Notes under the pieces: generated by a model
Told to the model about the DNA's origin: nothing
Seen by the model: the letters and a program-made list of their open reading frames with translations, nothing else
Databases searched by the model: none
In this document: positions 8,366-16,316 of the stretch, one piece after another
Layout of the letters: each line of letters opens with the position of its first letter
Position numbering within the stretch: the first letter of the stretch is position 1
Made by a program: the position numbers and the translations under genes
Assembly (NCBI GenBank): GCA_944319795.1
Contig: CALUFA010000003.1
Location: forward strand, 62,001-126,000
DNA: 64,000 bases
Origin: an uncultured Prevotella sp.
GTDB taxonomy: Bacteria; Bacteroidota; Bacteroidia; Bacteroidales; Bacteroidaceae
Direction: 5' to 3'

Positions 8366-8820
8366 TACAGCGGAAACAAACAATCTTCCTGTTGGTTGCG
8401 GTAATCTTGACGGTAATATGCCTCTGCCTCCCATTGGGCAGTTTCACGTCCGGCGACGCAGTAAGCACAAAATCCGTAATGTACAACTTATGGATTACAC
8501 AGCCGGGAGGCGGACACGACTTCTCCGTATGGGCGTTATTCGCTGTACTGCTAATCACATGCCCCATTTCGTTAATAGCAATATTCTCTTACCGCAACAG
8601 GATAACGCAAAGCCGTTTCTGCATGTTCAACATCCTGCTTACGGTGGGATGGTATGTAATTTATGCCGTAATCGTGTTTAACATAAAAGAAGCTGCCGGC
8701 AACTTTAAAACTTCTTTCACGGTCGTTTTCCCTGCAATATCTTTAATTCTCTATTTCATGGCAAGGAAAGCGATTTTGGCAGACGAAGCATTAGTCCGTT
8801 CAGCCGACAGGATAAGGTGA
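8362..8820 (+). CDS. DUF4293 family membrane protein
   Basis: A 152-residue integral membrane protein with four likely transmembrane helices: IFLLVAVILTVICLCLPL; FSVWALFAVLLITCPISLIAIF; MFNILLTVGWYVIYAVIVF; and VVFPAISLILYFMARKAIL. The start MIQRKQTIFLLVA is typical of the DUF4293 family, which has no assigned function. It overlaps rpoZ by 4 bases and ends the operon. A clear terminator lies at 8889-8919. Confidence 0.85.
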   Translation: MIQRKQTIFLLVAVILTVICLCLPLGSFTSGDAVSTKSVMYNLWITQPGGGHDFSVWALFAVLLITCPISLIAIFSYRNRITQSRFCMFNILLTVGWYVIYAVIVFNIKEAAGNFKTSFTVVFPAISLILYFMARKAILADEALVRSADRIR

Positions 8821-8888
8821 TTAAGCGGTTTGCGTTACTTACTAACATTTGAAACGCAAATAAATAAGACAGTAACATCCAACATAGC

Positions 8889-8919
8889 GGAGCAGCTTCG
8901 GCTGCTCCTTTTGTGTTTT
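8889..8919 (+). terminator. Intrinsic terminator after the bamD operon
   Basis: A perfect GGAGCAGC-TTCG-GCTGCTCC hairpin (8889-8908) with a UUCG-type tetraloop, followed by TTTTGTGTTTT. Confidence 0.9.
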
Positions 8920-9032
8920 CCAAAGGCCATCGTCTCCTATCGTATGAAATTCCGGCAAGACGATCTAAAAGTCATTATGTGTGTTACATAATGGTTAAAA
9001 CGGGTTGGATACGGCATAAAATTCATGTTTTC

Positions 9033-9064
9033 TTTTGAAGTTAATACAAATTCACTTAACTTTG
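9033..9064 (+). promoter_or_regulatory. Bacteroidota-type promoter for the TonB receptor locus
   Basis: TTTTG at 9033-9037, 19 bases, then TAACTTTG at 9057-9064. The -7 box ends 26 bases before the ATG at 9091. Confidence 0.8.
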
Positions 9065-9090
9065 CAACAAGATCAATAAAAAACATTATT

Positions 9091-11640
9091 ATGCAGAACA
9101 AGCTTAAAATAGCAGTGGCAGCCCTGTGCTACACGCCTTTGGCATTCGCCCAAAGCGACTCCATAGGGCTGAAAGGTGCAGTAATGAGCGAAACGGCATT
9201 CACTTTCACGGAAGCTCAGTTGGGCGAAGACGACGACATGTCGCAAAACGTGTCGATAATCAACTCCAACTCGAACATATACGCAAGCGAGGTGGGATAC
9301 CTTTTTTCGCCTATGCGTTTCCGTTACCGTGCGTTCGACCAAAGGTACAACGACATCTATATCAACGGAACTCCGATAAACGACATGGAGTCAGGCCAGT
9401 TCAGATACTCTTGGGTCGGCGGCCTCAACCAACAGACACGCAACATGGAATCGTCGCTCCCATTCGAGAGCAACAACTTCTCCATGCCGGCCATGGGCGG
9501 CTCAAACAACTATAACTTCCGCCCGGCATCCATGCCGGCAGGCCACAGGCTTACCCTGAGCGGAGCCAACCGCAGCTACACCCTGCGCGGAATGTACACC
9601 TTCAACTCGGGACTCAACGACAAAGGTTGGGCATTCTCGGCCAACGTCACTTACCGCTGGGCCAGCGAGGGATACGTAGAAGGCACTTTCTACAACTCAT
9701 TGTCTTACTTCCTCGGAGCGCAGAAAGTGTTCGGCGACGGCTCGCACTCGCTGTCGCTCGTGACTTGGGGCAACCCTACCGAACGTGCCTCGCAGGGCGC
9801 CGGAACCGACGAAATGTACTGGCTTGCCAACGACCGCTATTATAACCCATATTGGGGATACCAAAACGGCAAGAAACGCAACTCGCGCGTGGTGAACGAC
9901 TATTCGCCGACGGCAATACTTACTTGGGACTGGAAGATTGACGACGACACGAAGCTGACCACCTCGCTGCTCGGCAAATACACAATGTACCAAAGCACCA
10001 AGCTCAATTACAACAACGCAGACAACCCCCACCCCAACTACTGGAAGAACATGCCCAGCAGCTACTACGACGTTTGGGACGACACCGACGAAGCCAACCG
10101 CACACCACAGGCACTGGCCGACTGGAACCGCGCATACGCCTTTTGGACAAGCTCTAAGGCCAACCGCCAAATTAACTGGGACCGCCTATACTACTCTAAC
10201 AACCAGGCGGCCGCACAAGGACAGGATGCAATCTACTACATCCAGGCCAAGCACAACGACGCATTGACTTACACATTTGCATCAACACTTAACAAACAGC
10301 TCAAGAAAAACATGAGCTGGAACGTAGGCATCATAGGGTCTTCGAACAAAGGCATGCATTACCAGACGATGGAAGACCTGCTCGGAGCCACCACCTACCA
10401 CAATATCAACACATACGCCCTCGGCACATACGACCGCAACGCTGACGAAATACAGTACGACCTGAACCACCGAAACGCCGTGGTACGCGAGGGCGACCGC
10501 TTCGGTTATGATTACAACATACTCGTAAACAACACAAAAGCATGGACGAGCTTCAGTCACGACTGGGGCATTTTGCATTATACTGTGGCTGGAAAAATCG
10601 GCTATACATGGATGCAGCGCGACGGTAAGATGCGCAACGGACTTGCCGCCAACAACTCGTATGGCAAAAGCGGAATCGCACAATTCCTCGACGGAGGAAT
10701 CAAATTGGGAACAAGCTGGAACCTCGGACGCGGCAACACGCTGACCGTAGGCGCAGGCTACGAATGGCGCGCGCCCCAGGCACGCACGGCGTTCGCCTCG
10801 CCCGAGATCAACAACGACTACGTAACCAACCTCAAGAACGAAAAAGTGTTCAGTTCTGAGATTGGATACCAACTACAAACATCATGGTTGCACGCCAACA
10901 TCAACGCCTATTACAGCTATCTGACCGACGTAACCGACTGGCAGAACTACTACTTCGACGACATCAACTCGTTCTCTTACGTATCGCTCACCAACATCAA
11001 AAAAGAATATTACGGCGTTGAAGCTGGACTCCGCTTCAAAGTGACCAGCTCGCTTGACATAAACCTCATCGGCCAGATCAGCGAGGCTAAGATCAAGAAC
11101 AACTCAAACGTGCGCTACATGAACTCGACCAGCGCCGAGTACACCGACGAGATAGTATATAACAAGGACATGCGCGACGCAGGCACGCCGCTCACCGCCG
11201 CCAGCCTCGGACTGAGCTACCATAGGGGCGGATGGTTCATCGACCTGAACTGCAACTACTACGACCGCATCTACCTCTCTTACTCGCCGAGCTACCGCTA
11301 CGCAAGCACGCTCGACACGAGGCAAGGCGTTACCCACGACATCTACGACAACGACGGCAACGTTTTACCGTCAGCCGTAGAACAAGCTAAGGGACACGGA
11401 GGCTTCATGCTTGACGGATCAATCGGCCGCAGCATATACCTGAAGCGAGGCCAGCTCTCGATCAACCTCATGATGACAAACATCCTGAACAACCAGAACT
11501 TATGCACCGGCGGATACGAGCAGAGCCGTAGCGATTACACAAACTCAGGAAACATACGCGCATACCGCTTCTCACGCAACCCGATGAGGTTCTACGCTTA
11601 CGGCACCAACGGCATGCTGAACATCACTTACAGATTCTAA
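9091..11640 (+). CDS. TonB-dependent outer-membrane receptor, no SusD partner
   Basis: An 849-residue outer-membrane protein. The signal peptide MQNKLKIAVAALCYTPLAFAQ ends in a good Ala-x-Ala-type site. A plug-like segment follows (about residues 30-200: FRYRAFDQRYNDIYINGTPINDMESG), then a long beta-barrel rich in alternating aromatic strands (GWAFSANVTYRWASEG). The last residues are LNITYRF, ending in the Phe expected of a BAM-inserted barrel. It lacks the N-terminal carboxypeptidase-regulatory-like domain common in SusC proteins, and no SusD gene follows. Two lipoproteins come directly downstream, the first after 13 bases. The substrate is unknown. An in-frame start at 9025 would lie before the promoter, so I reject it. 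Confidence 0.85.
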   Translation: MQNKLKIAVAALCYTPLAFAQSDSIGLKGAVMSETAFTFTEAQLGEDDDMSQNVSIINSNSNIYASEVGYLFSPMRFRYRAFDQRYNDIYINGTPINDMESGQFRYSWVGGLNQQTRNMESSLPFESNNFSMPAMGGSNNYNFRPASMPAGHRLTLSGANRSYTLRGMYTFNSGLNDKGWAFSANVTYRWASEGYVEGTFYNSLSYFLGAQKVFGDGSHSLSLVTWGNPTERASQGAGTDEMYWLANDRYYNPYWGYQNGKKRNSRVVNDYSPTAILTWDWKIDDDTKLTTSLLGKYTMYQSTKLNYNNADNPHPNYWKNMPSSYYDVWDDTDEANRTPQALADWNRAYAFWTSSKANRQINWDRLYYSNNQAAAQGQDAIYYIQAKHNDALTYTFASTLNKQLKKNMSWNVGIIGSSNKGMHYQTMEDLLGATTYHNINTYALGTYDRNADEIQYDLNHRNAVVREGDRFGYDYNILVNNTKAWTSFSHDWGILHYTVAGKIGYTWMQRDGKMRNGLAANNSYGKSGIAQFLDGGIKLGTSWNLGRGNTLTVGAGYEWRAPQARTAFASPEINNDYVTNLKNEKVFSSEIGYQLQTSWLHANINAYYSYLTDVTDWQNYYFDDINSFSYVSLTNIKKEYYGVEAGLRFKVTSSLDINLIGQISEAKIKNNSNVRYMNSTSAEYTDEIVYNKDMRDAGTPLTAASLGLSYHRGGWFIDLNCNYYDRIYLSYSPSYRYASTLDTRQGVTHDIYDNDGNVLPSAVEQAKGHGGFMLDGSIGRSIYLKRGQLSINLMMTNILNNQNLCTGGYEQSRSDYTNSGNIRAYRFSRNPMRFYAYGTNGMLNITYRF

Positions 11641-11653
11641 AACACAAACGAAG

Positions 11654-12511
11654 ATGAAAAAACACAAATACATTAAATTGGCATTTGCCGCCATATTCAC
11701 CTTTACGGCGGTAACGTCGTGCATGGAAGAGGACTGGGACGACCCGACAGGGAAAACCACTCCCTACGGCAACAACAATCTGCAGGAGACGAACGTTGTG
11801 ACCATTGCCGAGCTTAAGGACATGTACTCATACGCCTTGACGGAACAAACCGACACTGCACGCATAACGGAAGACATACAGATAAAGGTCCGCGTGACCG
11901 GAAACGACATAGGCGGAAACATCTACAACCAGATAGCCGTAGACGACGGCACGGGCGGAATACTGATATGCATAGCGCAAGGAGGGCTTTGGGGCTACCT
12001 GCCCGTAGGCCAGGAAATACTCGTAAGCCTGAAAGATCTCTACATAGGCACCTACGGCAACCAACCTCAAATAGGCACGCCATACACCAGCAACAGCGGA
12101 TATACGTCGCCGAGCCGTATGAACCGCACATTGTGGCAGGAGCATTTCAAACTAATCGGAACAGCCGACATATCGAAAATAGACACGCTCGAATTCGACC
12201 TCGACAAGATTAACGACACAAATTACATGCAAGAGAACAGCGGAAGGCTGATGATTGCACGCGGAGTAACACTCTCACAAGCCAACGGGGAACGTACTTT
12301 CGCGCCGGCGAAAGACGTTCAATCCGGTAACGCGGTCAACCGCGCAGTCAACAACAGCACGCGCCTTGTTGTCCGCACGAGCACATACGCCGACTTCGCC
12401 GGCACGGTAATGCCCGAGGGAAAGGTTGACCTTATCGGCATATTCACACGCTACCGCGACACATGGCAAATACTGATGCGCCAAGACGGAGACTTCAAAC
12501 AAGCAGAATAA
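11654..12511 (+). CDS. DUF5689 lipoprotein (OB-fold-like)
   Basis: A 285-residue lipoprotein with signal peptide MKKHKYIKLAFAAIFTFTAVTSC. The acidic residues right after the lipid-bearing Cys (MEEDWDDP) resemble the Bacteroidota lipoprotein export signal, suggesting display on the cell surface. Residues about 50-150 (VVTIAELKDMY; IQIKVRVTGNDIGGNIYNQIAVDDGTGGI) fit the DUF5689 family, whose core resembles an OB fold. The second half (LMIARGVTLSQANG to VDLIGIFTRYRDTWQILMRQ) looks like a related second unit. It starts 13 bases after the TonB receptor, so they are cotranscribed and probably act together. The ligand is unknown. Confidence 0.8.
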   Translation: MKKHKYIKLAFAAIFTFTAVTSCMEEDWDDPTGKTTPYGNNNLQETNVVTIAELKDMYSYALTEQTDTARITEDIQIKVRVTGNDIGGNIYNQIAVDDGTGGILICIAQGGLWGYLPVGQEILVSLKDLYIGTYGNQPQIGTPYTSNSGYTSPSRMNRTLWQEHFKLIGTADISKIDTLEFDLDKINDTNYMQENSGRLMIARGVTLSQANGERTFAPAKDVQSGNAVNRAVNNSTRLVVRTSTYADFAGTVMPEGKVDLIGIFTRYRDTWQILMRQDGDFKQAE

Positions 12512-12547
12512 ACAACATTTCACCAAACATAAAGAAAACATTTTATT

Positions 12548-13960
12548 ATGAAAAAGATATTATATTCAGTACTCGCCATTGCCTTGACGGCGTTCACATT
12601 CACGAGTTGCGAAGACGTCCCTGCACCATACGACGACCCGAACGATAATCCGATTGACAAACCGGTTGTCATAGAACCTGCAGGAGACGGAAGCCAAGCC
12701 AATCCTTATAACGTAGCTGCCACAATCCAAGAGGCTGAAAAGTTGGAATCAGGTGAAGAATCTACGGAAGAAATTTACATAAAAGGCATCGTAACAAACA
12801 TATCGGAAAACTATAACGATGGTTACGGAAATGCAACTTATTACATCTCAGACGACGAGGACGGGACCAACGAATTCTACATTTACCGTTCAAAATATTT
12901 CGGAAATACCAATTATTCATCCGGCGACTTGCTTGAATATGGAGATACCGTAGTTGTTTATGGTAGGATAATGAACTATAACGGCACACTTGAGACAGTG
13001 CAAAACGGAAGCTACATTTACTCAATCAACGGACAGACAGGTGAAGGCGGAGGAGGCGATGAGCCATCCATCAGCGGCGAGCCCGAAGGCGACGGCACTG
13101 TTGACAACCCATTCAACTGCGTGGCAGCCATTGCATTTGCGTCATCGTTGGCAGAAGACGAGGAATCAGAAAATGATGTTTACATCAAAGGCATTGTCTC
13201 ATCAATCGAAGAAAACTTCGGAACGCAATACGGCAACGCCACATATTACATCTCCGACGACGGCTCGGAGAACAACCAGTTCTACGTATTCCGCTCGCTC
13301 TACCTTGACAACAAGAAGTACACATCAGGCGATTTGCTCAACGTAGGTGACGAGGTGATAGTGTGCGGAAAAGTTACAAACTATAAAGGCAATACCCCGG
13401 AGACCGTAACAAACAAGAGTTATCTGTACTCATGGAAGAAAGGCGAAGGCAGCGGTATCGAGGATGTTGGCGACCCCGACGCGCTTAACGGCGACTTCGA
13501 GTGTTGGATAGGCGGACAACCTAACAACTGGAAATCATCGTCAAGCGCAAGTAGCGCCAACCTGTCGCAAAGCACCGACGCACACAGCGGAACTTATTCA
13601 GTATGCGTCGAAGGCACATCAAGCGGCAACAAACGCCTCTCTTACAAAGAACTTGACCTTAAAGCCGGTGAATACACGATGGAGTTTTACGTTAAGGCTG
13701 CCACCGCCGACGGAGCATCCGTTCGCCCGGGTTATGCCATTGTAGGCGAAGACGGCTCTATATCAGGTGGCGACTCGTACATATACGGAGACTACGTGAA
13801 CGACATAACCAATACCGAATGGATAAAAGTAACCCACACCTTCACGCTTGCCACCGACGGCACGTACTGTATTTTGATGATGAACGCAAAAAGCCCCGGA
13901 CATGATGTCTTAGTTGACGATTTCAGACTGACATCGGGCTCAACAATCATTATAGAGTAA
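12548..13960 (+). CDS. Lipoprotein with two OB-fold-like repeats and a C-terminal jelly-roll-like domain
   Basis: A 470-residue lipoprotein (lipobox FTSC followed by EDVPAPYDDP, a likely surface-export signal). Two similar repeats are plain to see, at about residues 41-160 and 180-300. Each begins with an EPxGDG-type turn, then a helix, then IYIKGIV or VYIKGIV, then YGNATYYISDD, an F-Y-x-F/Y-R-S stretch, SGDLL and a VVVYGRI or VIVCGKV strand. The C-terminal part (about 310-470: LNGDFECWIGGQPNNWKSS to DVLVDDFRL) resembles the jelly-roll, carbohydrate-binding-module-like domains of surface lipoproteins. It is third in the TonB receptor locus, 36 bases after the DUF5689 gene. I see no enzyme motif, so a binding role is inferred. 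Confidence 0.7.
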   Translation: MKKILYSVLAIALTAFTFTSCEDVPAPYDDPNDNPIDKPVVIEPAGDGSQANPYNVAATIQEAEKLESGEESTEEIYIKGIVTNISENYNDGYGNATYYISDDEDGTNEFYIYRSKYFGNTNYSSGDLLEYGDTVVVYGRIMNYNGTLETVQNGSYIYSINGQTGEGGGGDEPSISGEPEGDGTVDNPFNCVAAIAFASSLAEDEESENDVYIKGIVSSIEENFGTQYGNATYYISDDGSENNQFYVFRSLYLDNKKYTSGDLLNVGDEVIVCGKVTNYKGNTPETVTNKSYLYSWKKGEGSGIEDVGDPDALNGDFECWIGGQPNNWKSSSSASSANLSQSTDAHSGTYSVCVEGTSSGNKRLSYKELDLKAGEYTMEFYVKAATADGASVRPGYAIVGEDGSISGGDSYIYGDYVNDITNTEWIKVTHTFTLATDGTYCILMMNAKSPGHDVLVDDFRLTSGSTIIIE

Positions 13961-14023
13961 AAAAAGACAAATTGATTATTATTTTGACATAGCAGATATT
14001 CAACTGATTGTCAACCATCTTAC

Positions 14024-14085
14024 AAAAGGCTACCTTTTAGCTTGCTAAAGGCAGCCTTTTACCGTATAAAAAAACGCCTTTTACC
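14024..14085. repeat. AAAAGGC-type intergenic repeat, copy B
   Basis: AAAAGGCTACCTTTT (14024-14038, identical to the first unit of copy A), then TAAAGGCAGCCTTTTACC and a half unit AAACGCCTTTTACCC. Confidence 0.75.
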
Positions 14086-14121
14086 CAAATGCATCCACTG
14101 ATTTCAGGAAAGACTGGGTAC

Positions 14122-14210
14122 GTGACGATTGTGAACGTGACATTAGCATTAATGTCACCATTCAACATGCTGGTAATCAAGAGATTAATCTGTGCGGTGA
14201 CATTGTGATA
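14122..14210. repeat. GTGAC-rich repeat module, copy 1
   Basis: Begins GTGACGATTGTGAACG, includes TTAATGTCAC (14149-14158) and ends GTGACATTGTGATA (14197-14210). The last two signatures recur at 28043 and 28091 with the same 48-base offset, showing common descent. Confidence 0.7.
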
Positions 14211-14214
14211 TTAA

Positions 14215-14334
14215 AACGTTATGTCAATTCGGTATAAGGATAAAGAAAATGTATCCATCCTAAGGAATAAGAAGCCTGTGGCATACTTCTTACGGTTTAG
14301 AATGGATTACTTTTCTTTATACCGAACTGACGTT
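14215..14334. mobile_element. MITE-like element with imperfect terminal inverted repeats
   Basis: The left arm (14215-14263) contains GTCAATTCGGTATAAGGAT, AAAGAAAA and ATCCATCCTAA. The right arm (14297-14334) carries the reverse complement in order: TTAGAATGGAT, TTTTCTTTATACCGAACTGAC and GTT. The centre holds a further small inverted repeat (TAAGAAG/CTTCTTA). At 120 bases it has no coding capacity. A related left end (CAGTTCGGTATAAGGAT) occurs near 28189. I saw no clear target-site duplication, so the mobile nature is inferred from structure and recurrence. Confidence 0.55.
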
Positions 14335-14382
14335 AAAAAACAACCAATAACAGATGACCTTATATAAATACTGCACAAATAA

Positions 14383-14414
14383 TTTTGATATGTGCATAAA
14401 ATACCCTATCTTTG
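14383..14414 (+). promoter_or_regulatory. Bacteroidota-type promoter for the AMP-binding ligase
   Basis: TTTTG (14383-14387), 19 bases, TATCTTTG (14407-14414), 23 bases before the ATG at 14438. It decides the start, since a longer frame to 14354 would begin upstream of the promoter. Confidence 0.8.
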
Positions 14415-14437
14415 CACAAATTTTTGAATTTTGTGCA

Positions 14438-16111
14438 ATGGAATCAATACCAAGTTTCAACTCGTACATCGAGAAAAGCGTTATCGAGAACTGGGATCTC
14501 GATGCATTGACCGACTACAAGGGCGTAACGCTTCAATATAAGGACGTAGCAAGAAAAATAGAAAAGCTGCATATAATGTTTGAAAACAGCGGCGTTGTAA
14601 AAGGCGACAAAATAGCCATTTGCGGCCGCAACAGCGCCAACTGGGCCGTAGCGTTCCTTGCAACGCTCACATACGGAGCGGTCGCCGTACCAGTGCAGCA
14701 CGAATTCACGCCTGACCAGATATACAACGTCGTGAACCATAGCGAGGCAAAACTGCTGTTCGTCGGCGACGTTGTGGCAAAAACTATCGACGCAACGAAA
14801 ATGCCCGACATAGAAGGCGTGATATACATTCCCGACTACTCGCTGTTAGTTTCAAGAACCGACAAGTTGACATACGCCAGGGAGCACCTTAACGAATTGT
14901 TCGGCAAGAAATACCCAAAGGCATTCCGCTCCAACCACGTACATTATTATATAGAAGAAAATCCTGACGAACTGGCACTTATCAACTACACGAGCGGGAC
15001 GACCGGATTCTCGAAAGGCGTAATGCTGCCCTACCGTGCGTTATGGGGCAACCTTGACTTCACGCTTAAGATGCTCGGCTCGCACATAGCAAAAGGGTCA
15101 AACACGGTCAGCATACTGCCAATGGCCCACATGTATGGTATGTCGTTCGAGTTCCTGTTCCAATTCTGCCACGGCTGCCACATCTTTTTCCTTACGCGTC
15201 TGCCGAGCCCGGCCATCATAGCACAGGCATTCACGGATATTAAGCCTTCGATAATCATAGCAGTTCCGCTGATAGTCGAGAAAATAATCAGAAAAAAGGT
15301 TTTCCCAAAGATACAAACGCACAAGATGCGACTGCTGCTGAACATGCCGGTAATCAGCAAGAAGGTGAAACAACGCATTTACGACGAAGTATTCGAAGCA
15401 TTCGGCGGCAATCTCTACGAGATTGTCGTAGGCGGCGCCCCGTTCAATCAAGAGGTTGAATCATTCCTGAAAAGCATAGACTTCCCCGTAACCGTAGGAT
15501 ACGGGGCAACGGAATGCGCACCAATCATAACATACACGGATTGGAAGGACTTCGTACCAACCTCATGCGGCAAAGCCGTGCTGCACATGGATGTGAAAAT
15601 CGACAGTCCCGACCCACGGAACGTACCCGGAGAACTGCTCGCAAGAGGTACTAACACCATGCTCGGATACTACAAGAACGAGGAAGCCACACGCCTCGCG
15701 CTCGACAGCGAAGGCTGGTATCACTCGGGCGACCTTGCACTAATGGACGAAAACGGATACGTTTTCATCAAAGGCAGGAGCAAGAACATGCTGCTCGGGG
15801 CGAACGGCCAAAACGTATATCCCGAAGAAATAGAAGACAAGCTGAACAGTATGACCATGGTGGTGGAAAGCCTTATAATACAGAAAGGCGACAAGCTCGT
15901 CGCCCTGATATACCCGGACTACGAAGAAGCAAAGAGTCTCGGTTTCTCGAAAGAAGACTTGCAACACGTTATGGAACAGAACCTTATAGAGCTCAACCAA
16001 AGGATTCCTTCATTCAGCAAAATATCGACGTTCAAACTGCAAGACGAAGAATTCGAGAAAACACCGAAGAAAAGCATCAAGCGCTATCTTTACAAAGACG
16101 CAGAGCTGTAA
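14438..16111 (+). CDS. AMP-binding acyl-CoA ligase (long-chain fatty acid type)
   Basis: A 557-residue adenylate-forming enzyme. The phosphate-binding motif is YTSGTTGFSKG at about residue 187. The A5-type motif is GYGATECAPI, and the A7/A8 region is YHSGDLALMDENGY then FIKGRSKNM. The conserved C-terminal lysine region is KTPKKSIKRYLY. This fits long-chain fatty-acid:CoA ligases, which activate fatty acids with ATP and CoA at the inner face of the membrane. Related O-succinylbenzoate or aryl ligases cannot be fully excluded. There is a single promoter and a terminator at 16123-16154, so it is monocistronic. Confidence 0.88.
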   Translation: MESIPSFNSYIEKSVIENWDLDALTDYKGVTLQYKDVARKIEKLHIMFENSGVVKGDKIAICGRNSANWAVAFLATLTYGAVAVPVQHEFTPDQIYNVVNHSEAKLLFVGDVVAKTIDATKMPDIEGVIYIPDYSLLVSRTDKLTYAREHLNELFGKKYPKAFRSNHVHYYIEENPDELALINYTSGTTGFSKGVMLPYRALWGNLDFTLKMLGSHIAKGSNTVSILPMAHMYGMSFEFLFQFCHGCHIFFLTRLPSPAIIAQAFTDIKPSIIIAVPLIVEKIIRKKVFPKIQTHKMRLLLNMPVISKKVKQRIYDEVFEAFGGNLYEIVVGGAPFNQEVESFLKSIDFPVTVGYGATECAPIITYTDWKDFVPTSCGKAVLHMDVKIDSPDPRNVPGELLARGTNTMLGYYKNEEATRLALDSEGWYHSGDLALMDENGYVFIKGRSKNMLLGANGQNVYPEEIEDKLNSMTMVVESLIIQKGDKLVALIYPDYEEAKSLGFSKEDLQHVMEQNLIELNQRIPSFSKISTFKLQDEEFEKTPKKSIKRYLYKDAEL

Positions 16112-16122
16112 AAGCATGCGAA

Positions 16123-16154
16123 AAAGAGGTTTCCAGACAGAAGCCTCTTTTTTT
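16123..16154 (+). terminator. Intrinsic terminator after the ligase
   Basis: AAAGAGGTTTC (16123-16133) pairs with GAAGCCTCTTT (16140-16150) and is followed by a T run. Confidence 0.85.
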
Positions 16155-16287
16155 CCGCTTTAGCGTATGTCCCGATTACCGGCGCAGCCAAAATCCGCCT
16201 CATTTTGAATTACCGCCGGTTAGGTTAAATTCTCGTTAAACAAGGACATTTTCCTAATTATTTTTTCCTTATTCTAAGAATATTTCG

Positions 16288-16295
16288 TAATTTTG
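16288..16295 (+). promoter_or_regulatory. Putative -7 box (TAATTTTG) for the antiporter
   Basis: TAATTTTG fits TAnnTTTG and ends 21 bases before the ATG at 16317. The -33 region is T-rich but has no clear TTTG. Confidence 0.55.
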
Positions 16296-16316
16296 TAGCT
16301 GAATCATGTAAAAACT

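Larger units (their letters stand above)
13961..14382. other. Long gap with modular repeat element
   Basis: No gene is visible between the lipoprotein stop and the ligase promoter. The gap contains an AAAAGGC repeat, a GTGACATT/AATGTCAC-rich module and a 120-base inverted-repeat element, listed separately. The same modules recur in the same order at 27753-28299. Confidence 0.8.
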
